From: an uncultured Deferribacteraceae bacterium
GTDB taxonomy: Bacteria > Chrysiogenota > Deferribacteres > Deferribacterales > Mucispirillaceae
NCBI GenBank assembly: GCA_947041225.1
Contig: CAMRDM010000007.1
Span: forward strand, 1-42,906
Length of the DNA: 42,906 nucleotides
Direction: 5' to 3'
The notes beneath the pieces are model-generated. The model searched no databases and had not been told where the DNA came from. It saw only the letters and a list, made by a program, of their open reading frames with translations. This document shows, piece after piece, positions 8,701 to 17,235 of the stretch (within the stretch, counting starts at the first letter, position 1; every line of letters begins with the position of its first letter). The position numbers and the translations under genes are program-made.

Positions 8701-9321
8701 ATGCAACTAAATGCAACGTTGATACATGAAACTGTAGCGATCTTTATGAAAAACATCTTGCCTGATTTTTCTTGTAATAAATCTATTAAAATTGCACAAA
8801 GAGAAAGTGATGCAAGAATTGATTATATCGGTTGGTCGGTTGGTAGGCGATATGGCGATAGTTATTTTGTAAGTTTTCACAGTGAGATAAGTCATAGAGT
8901 TATTGATCCGTTATATGATAAAATATTTGAAAATCTATCATCACCTCATCGGTGCATATATAAGTTTTTTGATTTTGTTGGAAAGTTTAAGGTTACAAAT
9001 CAGCAAGAGTTAGATGAGGCTTTAAATAGTTTTGGCGATTATTTGAAAGATGATTTAGAGGTTTTTTTCAATAGTTTTAAAGCGGATAATGATTACTTAA
9101 CATACCTTTGCAATAAGGATTTGTTTTTTAGTTGGAGTGAAGTATTTGCCTTGAAACGGATTTTATTATGTTTAAATATTGATAGAAAACTCTTGATAAA
9201 AACGCATCAATTTAATCTGTCTTTATGGGAAGATAGAACGGATACTTTTTACTCTAAACCGTACTTAGATGGGCTTAAAAAAATCATAGAATATTTTCCA
9301 GATGTAGAGATTATAATATAA
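8701..9321 (+). CDS. Hypothetical protein in immunity island
   Basis: A 206-residue protein starting at ATG 8701 with GAGG about ten bases upstream; an in-frame TTG at 8692 sits too close to that site. It is soluble. The N-terminal half is mixed (ARIDYIGWSVGRRYGDSYFV) and the C-terminal half helical (LFFSWSEVFALKRILLCLN, SKPYLDGLKKIIEYFPD). The build resembles DUF-type immunity proteins with a conserved SxxYLxGLKKIIEYFP-like ending, but I cannot name a family. Same strand and spacing as neighbours. Confidence 0.6.
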   Translation: MQLNATLIHETVAIFMKNILPDFSCNKSIKIAQRESDARIDYIGWSVGRRYGDSYFVSFHSEISHRVIDPLYDKIFENLSSPHRCIYKFFDFVGKFKVTNQQELDEALNSFGDYLKDDLEVFFNSFKADNDYLTYLCNKDLFFSWSEVFALKRILLCLNIDRKLLIKTHQFNLSLWEDRTDTFYSKPYLDGLKKIIEYFPDVEIII

Positions 9322-9350
9322 AAAATAATGAAAACATACGAGGTTGAGAT

Positions 9351-9620
9351 ATGAGATTTCCATTTAAAGATTCTGAAGATGTAGCAGTTTTTGCTTGTTG
9401 TCATATTATAGATGAAGGTGCAGATATCTGTTACGTTAGTCACGATGAAGATGATGGCGCATGGCAATTCTTATGTGATAGAGATAATCACGAAGATTTT
9501 GAAGGACGAGTTATATCACTTAAAGAAGCGTTTGAAATTGATAACTCTATAGGAGAGTTAGCAGATCTGAAACTAGGTTGTGAAGCTGTTAGAGATGGCA
9601 AAAATCTGCCTTGGAAATAA
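9351..9620 (+). CDS. DUF2185 (Imm33-like) immunity protein
   Basis: An 89-residue protein whose whole length fits the DUF2185 domain. It has FACCHIIDEGADICYVSHDE, then the GAWQFLCDRD turn typical of the family's GWxFLxGDE motif, and a C-terminal helix pair ending VRDGKNLPWK. The domain is associated with immunity proteins (Imm33 in my memory of the naming). It is cytoplasmic and presumably binds a toxin domain directly. The ATG has a GAGG-type site (cgaggttgagatATG). It lies between an unknown gene and a T6SS-type immunity gene, supporting the immunity reading of the whole block. Confidence 0.8.
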   Translation: MRFPFKDSEDVAVFACCHIIDEGADICYVSHDEDDGAWQFLCDRDNHEDFEGRVISLKEAFEIDNSIGELADLKLGCEAVRDGKNLPWK

Positions 9621-9662
9621 TATAAACGTAACATGATTAAGAGTGTTAAATTGATAATAATA

Positions 9663-9690
9663 TTGTTTTATCCTTAATTTATTCTATAAT
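9663..9690 (+). promoter_or_regulatory. Probable sigma-70 promoter for the Tdi1-like gene
   Basis: TTGTTT (9663-9668) and a perfect TATAAT (9685-9690) are separated by 16 bp, about 85 bp before the start codon at 9775. The 154-bp gap here is longer than most in the island, consistent with separate transcription of the following gene. Confidence 0.5.
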
Positions 9691-9774
9691 ATAGATGTAG
9701 TTATACAGATATAAAAATAAATAAAATATAAGTGTCTCTAAGTAGAGTTACTATTTTATAAATGAGGGATTGAT

Positions 9775-10353
9775 ATGAGCAGAGATCTATTTGTGAAATT
9801 TTTAAAAAAGTATACTAAGAGTTTAGATACGATAGAACCGACTGAATCGATACTAGACTGGTGTAGCGATAAATTGCCTAAAGTGTTATTAGATTTTTGG
9901 AGCGAGCACGGTTTCGGTAATTACGGTAATGGGCTTATAAAGGTGATTGATCCATCTAAATATATGAGCAGTTTCTACACATGGTTAGGTCGTAATGATT
10001 TCGATAAAATCCCGATACTTGTAACAGCGTTTGGAGATATATTTTACTACAGGAAACTATCTGCAACAGATAACGATATAAGTCTACTTAATATTCATCA
10101 CCGACAAATATCTGTATGTACTTACAGTCTTGAAGAGTTCTTTGAAAAGTTTATAGTAGATGATGAAGTAGCTAACGAGGTATTAAAAGTAGATATATTT
10201 AATGAGGCGATTAAATTAAAAGGTGATCTTGCATTTGAAGAGATATTCTTCTTTACACCAGCATTAATTTTAGGTGGTGGAGAGGATATTAAGCATATAG
10301 ATAAAGGTGATGGTTTGACTCATCAACAGGTTTTATTTCAACTAGGAAATTAG
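9775..10353 (+). CDS. GAD-like/DUF1851 protein, T6SS immunity protein Tdi1-like
   Basis: A 192-residue protein with the GAD-like plus DUF1851 layout. The N-terminal half has LPKVLLDFWSEHGFGNYGNGLIKV followed by ILVTAFGDIFYY. The C-terminal half has the DEVANEVLKVDIFNEAIK helix and FEEIFFFTPALILGGGEDI, matching the family's GYxPALALGG-type ending. The family includes Tdi1, which neutralises the Tde DNase effector delivered by type VI secretion in Agrobacterium. No partner nuclease is present here, so it is either an orphan or a decoy immunity. A GAGGG site precedes the ATG, and a promoter-like pair lies upstream. Confidence 0.85.
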   Translation: MSRDLFVKFLKKYTKSLDTIEPTESILDWCSDKLPKVLLDFWSEHGFGNYGNGLIKVIDPSKYMSSFYTWLGRNDFDKIPILVTAFGDIFYYRKLSATDNDISLLNIHHRQISVCTYSLEEFFEKFIVDDEVANEVLKVDIFNEAIKLKGDLAFEEIFFFTPALILGGGEDIKHIDKGDGLTHQQVLFQLGN

Positions 10354-10359
10354 AAGAGT

Positions 10360-10458
10360 ATGAACGGCGAGATGAGTGATTTAACTGCTATTTTTTGGAT
10401 GGTTAAAATAGATGAAAATAATTTCACTTTAAAATTTAATAATCTGCATGTGATGTAA
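10360..10458 (+). CDS. Very short ORF or gene remnant after the Tdi1-like gene
   Basis: A 32-codon frame begins at ATG 10360, four bases after the previous stop codon, with a weak GAAGAG site. It reads MNGEMSDLTAIFWMVKIDEN and ends at TAA 10456-10458. It may be the 5' remnant of a larger immunity gene or chance. No family recognised. Confidence 0.3.
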   Translation: MNGEMSDLTAIFWMVKIDENNFTLKFNNLHVM

Positions 10459-10495
10459 GTGTTAGATAAGATTATGCTCATAATAAGAAAAATTA

Positions 10496-10825
10496 TTAAT
10501 CATGATAGTCGAATATAGTTTCTATTTCTACAACCTTTCTACAAATTACGTCATTCATATCAATGTTATTGGACATTTCAACAATTAGCTGAAACAACTG
10601 TTGTTTTGCTCCAGCATCATCGAGCATACCTTCTTGTCTTATTATCCATAATAGCCAATAATATTCGCTCAACCATAAATCTTCTTTTGAAAATCTATTA
10701 ATTTTAGATAAAATTTCTGATTTATTTACAGATAAGAAGTTTAATATAAATTTTTCATCAGAAATATTCTCTGATTTTTTATAACTAATAATAGAATTCA
10801 AATGTTTTAGCTCAAATAAAATCAC
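10496..10825 (-). CDS. Small helical hypothetical protein, possible immunity protein
   Basis: A 109-residue, largely helical soluble protein, the only complete minus-strand gene in this block. It starts with GTG at 10825, preceded by AGAGGTGA. Notable segments are SKEDLWLSEYYWLLWIIRQE and a C-terminal VCRKVVEIETIFDYHD. The start shares a base with the stop of an upstream minus-strand frame (TAGTG), implying the two were once translated together. Family not recognised. The small size, acidic helical character and coupled upstream remnant suit an immunity gene behind a toxin tail, but this is inference. Confidence 0.5.
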   Translation of the reverse strand: MILFELKHLNSIISYKKSENISDEKFILNFLSVNKSEILSKINRFSKEDLWLSEYYWLLWIIRQEGMLDDAGAKQQLFQLIVEMSNNIDMNDVICRKVVEIETIFDYHD

Positions 10826-10968
10826 TATAATTTCACCTCTGCATTAAATATAATCTTTATGGCATTGCACCGTATTCTTTGTTTTTCGTTATTATCAAAA
10901 TAACTTGTACCATACATTATACAGCAATCATCTTTATAATTAAATCCAAAATATGTGAGTTTTATATT
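10825..10968 (-). pseudogene. C-terminal coding remnant coupled to the 109-residue gene
   Basis: A minus-strand frame is open from 10968 to a TAG at 10825-10827, about 47 residues, including MYGTSYFDNNEKQRIRCNAI and ending in FNAEVKL. Its stop overlaps the GTG of the next gene as TAGTG. There is no start with a ribosome site, and a TGA lies immediately upstream, so this appears to be the tail of a larger lost gene. A toxin C-terminus followed by its immunity gene would have this arrangement, but the family is unknown. Confidence 0.4.
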
Positions 10969-11101
10969 TCAGCTTGCATATTTTTGGTTTTAACATTTTG
11001 CACTACATATATTATTGATTTATTAATGGATCAATTTATTGTATAATTTATTATTAAAATTGTTTGAATAATTTTAATAATGTTACGATATGGAGTTTAA
11101 T

Positions 11102-12940
11102 GTGCAATCTAAGTTTAAAGATATAATAGCTGTTCATGAGAGCAGTTTAGTAGATGATAATAAGATATTTAATTTTCTAGGCTATTTCAAATTACTACTC
11201 ATAGTGATACTACTTATCACAGGTTTCAAGGCGTATAGATCTAGTTATGAACTGAGTTTTGTTATACCTAGTTTAGTAGAGTTTATTACGCTCGTTGTTG
11301 TATGGGTATATCATTATAAGTTACAAGGAAGAATAAAATACTCACTAAAAATAATTGAGATAAATAAGCGACATTTAAGTCGTATATCTGGCGATTGGAT
11401 TAAGTTTGATGATATCGGTGGGGAGTTTATTTCAGTTAATCATCCGTACGCTAGCGATCTTGATATTGTCGGCAAGAAATCATTATTTCAACTTTTAAAT
11501 CTTACGAACACTTGGCACGGTAGGGTTGCGTTTGCGAATGATTTATTGAATGCGAACGGTGGGGTTAATATAAATCTCAATGCAACATCACTTCCTGATC
11601 CCAATCCAGAGTATAGCATCAATGAAATACATGATAGACAGCAGGCTATATTAGAGCTTAGTGATAATATTAAATTTTCAAATGATATTGAGTATCAAAC
11701 ATCTAAAATCGGTGTAAGTAATTCAATAGAGAAACTTGTAATCACACTTAAAGATAAACAAATTTTTCTTAAAAACAAATTGTTAAAAATGATATTAAAT
11801 TATCTACCTTTAATCACGTTACCATTGATGTTTATCGTTTCAACTTTTAAACTTACAGATTACTATGTTTTTGTAGCAGTAACTCTATCAACTTATTTAG
11901 CGTTATGGATTATTGGTGCGTATAGGATACGTAACTATCTCCAAGATATAGATGATATTCCGTCAAAACTTAAAGCGTACAGTCGTATGATTAAGTTAGT
12001 TGGCGAGATAAATTTTACCTCTAAAAAATTAGTAGACATAAAATCTAATTTATCGACATCGACGTTATCTGCTGAACATGCGATAAAAAGTTTAGGTAGA
12101 ATTTCAGATCGTTTAAATGTTAAAGGCAATGCGATTATCTATTTTCTATTAAATGTTTTATTGCTATGGGATTACAGAACTGCGATTAAGTTTGATAGTT
12201 GGAAAGAGAGTTATGCAGATCGATCAGAGAAGTGGTTTCTACTATTAGGCGAGTTAGAAAGTTTACTAAGTTTTTCAAATATAGCAAATATATGTAATAA
12301 TGTTTCTATGCCGACTGTTACTGATAAAGATAGAGTTATTACGGCGAAGAAGATCGGACATCCGTTACTAGTGAATGAGAGTAGGGTTGATAACGATATG
12401 GCGATTAATGATAATATTTTAATTATTTCAGGATCTAATATGTCTGGTAAGACTACTTTTTTAAGAACGGTAGGAATTAATTTAGTATTAGCAGAAGCAG
12501 GTTCATTTGTATGTGCAGATGAGATGCAGTTTTCACCTATGAAGATTATGACATCTATGCGAATTGCAGATGATCTCAATGAGGGTATCTCGACGTTTTA
12601 TGCAGAGTTAAAACGTATTAGTGATATCGTGAAAAAGTCGGAGAAACATAAAGATACGATTTTTCTAATTGATGAAATTTTTCGTGGCACAAATTCAGAG
12701 GATAGATTAATCGGTGCAAAAACAGTAATCTCAAAATTAAATGATTTCGGAGTAATAGGTATTATAACAACTCATGATTTAGAACTTTGTGAATTAGGAG
12801 ATAAGAGTTCACGAATTATAAACTACAATTTTTCAGAGTATTATAAAGATAACGGTATTCATTTTAGTTATAAGATAAATGCTGGTAAATCAACAACTAC
12901 GAATGCAAAATATTTAATGGAGCTGGTAGGTATTTATTGA
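11102..12940 (+). CDS. Membrane-anchored MutS-like ATPase
   Basis: A 612-residue protein with a MutS domain V ATPase at the C-terminus: Walker A in SGSNMSGKTTF (about residue 450), then LVLAEAGSFVCADEM, FSPMKIMTSMRIADDL, Walker B FLIDEIFRGTNSEDR (about 525) and the TTHDLEL switch. The N-terminal mismatch-recognition domain is absent. In its place are two hydrophobic pairs, at about residues 30-75 and 235-285, suggesting four membrane segments. This is the subfamily of membrane MutS homologues of unknown role, not the repair MutS. GTG 11102 is preferred because GGAG lies six bases before it; the in-frame ATG at 11090 adds four residues and overlaps that site. It follows the immunity island directly. 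Confidence 0.82.
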   Translation: MQSKFKDIIAVHESSLVDDNKIFNFLGYFKLLLIVILLITGFKAYRSSYELSFVIPSLVEFITLVVVWVYHYKLQGRIKYSLKIIEINKRHLSRISGDWIKFDDIGGEFISVNHPYASDLDIVGKKSLFQLLNLTNTWHGRVAFANDLLNANGGVNINLNATSLPDPNPEYSINEIHDRQQAILELSDNIKFSNDIEYQTSKIGVSNSIEKLVITLKDKQIFLKNKLLKMILNYLPLITLPLMFIVSTFKLTDYYVFVAVTLSTYLALWIIGAYRIRNYLQDIDDIPSKLKAYSRMIKLVGEINFTSKKLVDIKSNLSTSTLSAEHAIKSLGRISDRLNVKGNAIIYFLLNVLLLWDYRTAIKFDSWKESYADRSEKWFLLLGELESLLSFSNIANICNNVSMPTVTDKDRVITAKKIGHPLLVNESRVDNDMAINDNILIISGSNMSGKTTFLRTVGINLVLAEAGSFVCADEMQFSPMKIMTSMRIADDLNEGISTFYAELKRISDIVKKSEKHKDTIFLIDEIFRGTNSEDRLIGAKTVISKLNDFGVIGIITTHDLELCELGDKSSRIINYNFSEYYKDNGIHFSYKINAGKSTTTNAKYLMELVGIY

Positions 12941-13486
12941 TTGATGTAGTACGCTATGCCGATATACGTACTGTGTTTATTGCTATATTGTATATTTATG
13001 TGAGTTTTATTACTATGTTTTATTTTAGATATTGGTTATGATTAGTATATTTATTATGTAAAGGTTGTGATTTAGATTTAAATTAATATATATGTCAAAT
13101 AAGATCATTAAGTTTTTGTATTTATACGGTTGTTTCAGCTTATATATATATTTTTTTACGCTATAAAAATTAAGATATATCAATAATCTCAACGTTGCTA
13201 CTGGTTTGCTAATGTTGATATAGTAAAAAGGTATTGACATATATTCAAAACATTGTTACTTTTTAGATAAATATATGTAAGAATTATCAATTATATTTAT
13301 GGATGTATCATTATTGTTTTCTTCCTAATTACATTTGTTCTGTATTGAATTGAGATGTTTTATTTTATTAGAATTTAATAATTATCGTTTTTATATAGTT
13401 GTCGTGCAGATACACCTTGTTTTAATGGCGATATATTATGTATTTACGTTATTGATTAAGCTTAAAAAATATGCTTGGGGGGTTGT
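12941..13486. other. AT-rich intergenic region
   Basis: About 550 bp very rich in A and T between the MutS-like gene and the anion transporter. A short inverted repeat agtacg/cgtact lies just after the MutS-like stop (about 12946-12970) without a T-run. I see no gene in this stretch; it presumably contains the transporter promoter. Confidence 0.5.
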
Positions 13487-14887
13487 ATGAGAGTTAATTT
13501 TTTACCTAGTGCGAGAATCTTTACATTAATCACGTCATTTGTTCTTCTTTCCACATCTTCTGCGTTTGCAGCAAAATCAAAAGGTCTTTTAGCGTTTACC
13601 GCAGTTCCTGATGAATATAAGGCGATTGCTACGTTAGTAATACTACTTATCGCAGCGATACTGTTTTTTACAGAGGTTATTCCGTTACCAGTAACGGCGA
13701 TGCTTGTACCTATTATGCTTTCACTCACAGGAGTTATCGGAGCTAAAGAAGCGTTTGCTAATTTTGGTAATCAGTGGGTTGTAATATTCATGGCTATGTT
13801 TATAGTTGGACATGCGGTATTTATAACTGGTTTTGCAGAGAAGATAGGTAACCTTACGATGGTTATATCAAAAGGTAGTGAGAAGCGCCTTCTTATCTTT
13901 TCTATGGTTGTAGTAGGTCTTTTATCAAGTTTATTAAGTAATACAGGTACGATAGTTGTTGCAATACCTATGATATTAGCAATGTGCTCATCGTCAAAAA
14001 TAGATCCACGTAGAATTCTTATGCCAGTAGCGTTTGCCTGTTCGATAGGTGGAACGATAACATTAGTTGGAACGCCACCTAACGGTTTTATCAATACACA
14101 GCTTGATATAATTCCAGGTATTGAACCGTTCGGTTTTTTCGAGTTTGCATTGATTGGTATTCCGTTGTTTTTAGTAACGATAGGTTTATACACTCTTTTA
14201 GGTGAAAGAATTCAGCCTAAATCATTACCAGCAGATCCTGATGCAGAAGTTGATCTTAAAATGGATAATCATGGTGAGAAAACTAGTAACTATCGTTATA
14301 ACAAGATGCCAGTAGCGACAGTTATTTTCGCAGGTATCATTATATTTATGGCAACATCATGGTTACCGTTAATCGTTGCAGCTATGTTAGGTGCGTGCTT
14401 AATGATAATCACACGTTGTATAACTATGAAAGAGGCGTATGAAGGTATCGACTGGACAACGATCTTCTTATTTGCAGGTATGTTATCTATGAGTACAGCT
14501 ATGGATAAGTCTGGAGCTGCGAAATTAGTAGCAGATATCGTAGTAAGTAATATTTCATCACCTTATCTATTGTTAGCGGCGGTATGTTGTATAACAGTAC
14601 TTATCACTAATTTCATGTCAAACACAGCTACAGCGGCGTTAATGGCACCACTTGCTATACCTATAGCACTTGGAGCAGGGATATCTCCATTACCTATGGC
14701 AATGGGTATCGCAATGTCAGCGTCTGCATGTTTTTTAACACCAGTTGCTACTCCACCTAACACTATTATTTTAGGTTACGGACGATACAGTTTTATTGAT
14801 TATCTTCGTTACGGTTGGGTATTACAGGTTGCGGCTATTGTTACTATAGTTGGACTTGTTCCACTAATATGGCCATTTACACCATAA
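13487..14887 (+). CDS. DASS/SLC13 family anion symporter
   Basis: An inner-membrane transporter of the divalent anion:sodium symporter family, expected to import di- or tricarboxylates, sulfate or related anions with sodium. The 466-residue protein has many hydrophobic segments and the two SNT signature motifs of the family that build the sodium sites, LLSNTGTIVVAIP (about 150) and NFMSNTATAALMAP (about 378), with LVGTPPNGF and VATPPNTIILGYG as the matching hairpin ends. ATG 13487 follows a strong GGGGGG site; a TTG at 13475 lies inside that site. The first 29 residues look like a cleavable signal peptide ending SSAFA, unusual but known in some members. Substrate cannot be read from sequence; dicarboxylates would suit nearby aspA, and the oxidase genes follow. 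A terminator closes it. Confidence 0.85.
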   Translation: MRVNFLPSARIFTLITSFVLLSTSSAFAAKSKGLLAFTAVPDEYKAIATLVILLIAAILFFTEVIPLPVTAMLVPIMLSLTGVIGAKEAFANFGNQWVVIFMAMFIVGHAVFITGFAEKIGNLTMVISKGSEKRLLIFSMVVVGLLSSLLSNTGTIVVAIPMILAMCSSSKIDPRRILMPVAFACSIGGTITLVGTPPNGFINTQLDIIPGIEPFGFFEFALIGIPLFLVTIGLYTLLGERIQPKSLPADPDAEVDLKMDNHGEKTSNYRYNKMPVATVIFAGIIIFMATSWLPLIVAAMLGACLMIITRCITMKEAYEGIDWTTIFLFAGMLSMSTAMDKSGAAKLVADIVVSNISSPYLLLAAVCCITVLITNFMSNTATAALMAPLAIPIALGAGISPLPMAMGIAMSASACFLTPVATPPNTIILGYGRYSFIDYLRYGWVLQVAAIVTIVGLVPLIWPFTP

Positions 14888-14923
14888 TTAGTATATGATT
14901 TAAAGTATTTACGATATATTAAG

Positions 14924-14964
14924 CCTGCGATCTATAAGTTGTATATATAGGTTGCAGGTTTTTT
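14924..14964 (+). terminator. Rho-independent terminator after the anion transporter
   Basis: The arms cctgcgatctata (14924-14936) and tataggttgcagg (14946-14958) pair over 13 bp with two G-U wobbles and a 9-nt loop, followed at once by six T. It starts 36 bp past the transporter stop. Confidence 0.8.
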
Positions 14965-15018
14965 GTTCTGTATAGATTTGTGTGTTTGTTATAAATATAG
15001 ATATTAAGGTGTGATTTT

Positions 15019-15483
15019 ATGTTAAATGATATGAGACAGTATCGCAGTTTCACAAAAGTTATGTGGGATCGTAATGCAGTAATATTTTATGTTGTGATGG
15101 CTTTATCATCTATATTGATATCAACAAGTGTAGTTTTTACACGGTTTGGTGGTGATATATCAATAGAGTTGCTACTTATAATTATCTCATACGCATCATT
15201 TTATTCATTTTTGATATCGATCAATAGGTATGTATTTATATTTGGTTTACTATTTGGAGTAATCAATCCATATATCGGTTTAGATCAGATAAGTAATTAT
15301 CCTTTTCTTGTATGTTTATTACTTGCATCAATTTTAGTTATATATGTAAGGATTTGCTATGCGTCAGATGATTCAAACAGACGTAAAGGGCAGATATTTG
15401 GATTTGTAGCTGTTCTTTTTGCTATAGGGCTTAGGTTAAAATATCAGAACTATCAAGATATAAATATCTTATTTAATTTCTAA
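15019..15483 (+). CDS. Small integral membrane protein, unknown function
   Basis: A 154-residue protein with four or five hydrophobic segments: about residues 17-37 (AVIFYVVMALSSILISTSVV), 50-68, 70-85 (FIFGLLFGVINPYIG), 95-112 and 128-141. It has a basic N-terminus and no catalytic motif. The start ATG has an AAGGTG site (ttaaggtgtgattttATG). It is isolated between the transporter terminator and the lactate genes. The FGLLFGVINPYI segment is faintly like small four-helix DUF6804-type proteins, but I would not assign it. An imperfect copy of its 3' end lies just downstream. Confidence 0.6.
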   Translation: MLNDMRQYRSFTKVMWDRNAVIFYVVMALSSILISTSVVFTRFGGDISIELLLIIISYASFYSFLISINRYVFIFGLLFGVINPYIGLDQISNYPFLVCLLLASILVIYVRICYASDDSNRRKGQIFGFVAVLFAIGLRLKYQNYQDINILFNF

Positions 15484-15547
15484 AAATCGTATCAATTACA
15501 ATATCGGGACTGTTAAGATATAAATATTTTATTTTTTTTGTAAAAAT
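15441..15547 (+). repeat. Imperfect direct duplication of a gene 3' end
   Basis: The 47-bp segment at 15441-15487, covering the last codons and stop of the membrane-protein gene, reappears at 15501-15547, offset by exactly 60 bp, with about nine differences. Both copies contain aagatataaatat. This looks like a decayed tandem duplication or paired weak hairpins. Confidence 0.6.
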
Positions 15548-15843
15548 ATTATTTTTTATTAAAAATATAACAATACTATTTATTGGTTGATTTTTTATTT
15601 TTTCATTAAAAAGTCTTTGTTTACAATGTATTTATGGTAATAATTATTCATATCTATGTCTATTTGTAGGTATATCTTTGTAATTACATTAGTATTATAC
15701 TATTGATACATAGATATAAATATGGTAGATTACATAACGATATTAATTTATAGTATCATTTTTGATAAGAATAGTTCAATTCGATTTAAACTTCAAAATT
15801 TCTTTTATTTATTCTAACTGTTTTAAATATACGGAGGCGTAAT
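15548..15843. other. Intergenic region upstream of the lactate genes
   Basis: No gene is visible. The stretch is AT-rich with several T-runs and presumably carries the promoter of the downstream oxidase. I could not identify a convincing operator. Confidence 0.4.
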
Positions 15844-17235
15844 ATGTCAATAGAAGCTTTAGCAAAAGATATAGCTAAAATTATCGGTAAAGAGAATGTT
15901 TTAACAAAAGATGCAGACAGACAATCATATTCATATGATTCAGCAGTTTTAGAGCCAGTTATTCCAGCGATGGTTGTAAGACCAACGAGTGTAGATCAGT
16001 TAGGTTTATTGGCTAAACGCTTTTATGATGCAGGCGTTCCGATGACAGTACGAGGTGCAGGAACAAATCTATCAGGCGGAACAATTCCAGATACAACAGA
16101 TAGTGTTGTTATATTAACGAACTCCTTGAACAAGGTTTTAGAGATAAATGAAGAAGATTTATATGCAGTAGTAGAGACAGGTGTTATCACATCAACCTTA
16201 GCAGGAGCAGCTGCGAAGAAGAATTTATTTTACCCTCCAGATCCGGGATCACAATCGATCTCAACGATCGGAGGAAATATAGCAGAGAACGCTGGTGGTT
16301 TGCGTGGCTTGAAGTATGGCGTAACGAAAGATTACGTTATGGGTATAGAGTTTTTTGATGCAGAGGGAGAGTTTATTAAATCAGGATCAAGAACAGTTAA
16401 AGGTGTTACAGGTTATAATCTTGCAGGCTTAATGGTTCAATCAGAGGGAACTCTAGGAATAATATCTAAGGCAGTATTAAAGTTAGTTCCACCACCTAAA
16501 GCGTCTAAGGCGATGATGGCAGTGTTTGATGATTTAATTAAAGCATCTGAAGCTGTTGCAGCGATTATTGCAGCCCACGTTGTTCCTTGTACTATGGAGT
16601 TTTTAGATAACACGACTATTGTTATGGTTGATGATTATACGAAGATAGGCTTACCTCGTGATGCGGCTGCTATATTATTAATAGAGTTAGATGGTCATCC
16701 AGCACAGGTAGATGATGAAGCAAATACAACTATAGAAGTTCTTAAGAAATGTGGTGCAACGAGTGTAGTTTTAGCTAAAGATGCAGCAGAGAAGATGAAA
16801 TTGTGGGAAGCTAGACGTATGGCATTACCAGTTTTAGCTCGTGCAAAACCAACGACTGTTTTAGAAGATGCAACAGTACCACGTTCAAGAATACCAGATA
16901 TGATGAGAGGGATAGATAGTATCTCTAAGAAATATAATTTAACTATAGGAACGTTCGGACATGCAGGAGATGGAAATCTTCATCCGACGATATTATGTGA
17001 TAAGCGTGATACAGCAGAGTTTCATAAAGTTGAAGAAGCGATAGATGAGCTATTTGATATAGCGTTAAAATTAGATGGTACATTATCAGGCGAGCATGGG
17101 ATAGGTACGGCTAAATCTAAATGGTTAGAGAAGGAAACATCTAAAGGAACGATTTTATTCTCTAAAAAGTTAAGAAAAGCGTTAGATCCGAAATCTCTTT
17201 TAAACCCTACAAAACAGGTGAATATGTATGAGTAA
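15844..17235 (+). CDS. glcD: FAD-linked (D-)lactate/glycolate oxidase subunit, GlcD-like
   Basis: The flavoprotein subunit of a 2-hydroxyacid dehydrogenase, oxidising D-lactate or glycolate to pyruvate or glyoxylate at the inner face of the membrane. The 463 residues carry an FAD-binding PCMH-type domain (about 35-215; VRGAGTNLSGGTIPDT, PPDPGSQSISTIGGNIAENAGG, TVKGVTGYNLAGLMVQSEGT) and an FAD-oxidase C-terminal domain with GTFGHAGDGNLHPT and SGEHGIGTAKSKWL, which supply active-site histidines. A GGAGG site precedes the ATG. It overlaps the iron-sulfur partner gene by 8 bp, so the two are coupled. Lactate permease and Lut genes nearby favour lactate, but glycolate cannot be excluded. Confidence 0.88.
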   Translation: MSIEALAKDIAKIIGKENVLTKDADRQSYSYDSAVLEPVIPAMVVRPTSVDQLGLLAKRFYDAGVPMTVRGAGTNLSGGTIPDTTDSVVILTNSLNKVLEINEEDLYAVVETGVITSTLAGAAAKKNLFYPPDPGSQSISTIGGNIAENAGGLRGLKYGVTKDYVMGIEFFDAEGEFIKSGSRTVKGVTGYNLAGLMVQSEGTLGIISKAVLKLVPPPKASKAMMAVFDDLIKASEAVAAIIAAHVVPCTMEFLDNTTIVMVDDYTKIGLPRDAAAILLIELDGHPAQVDDEANTTIEVLKKCGATSVVLAKDAAEKMKLWEARRMALPVLARAKPTTVLEDATVPRSRIPDMMRGIDSISKKYNLTIGTFGHAGDGNLHPTILCDKRDTAEFHKVEEAIDELFDIALKLDGTLSGEHGIGTAKSKWLEKETSKGTILFSKKLRKALDPKSLLNPTKQVNMYE

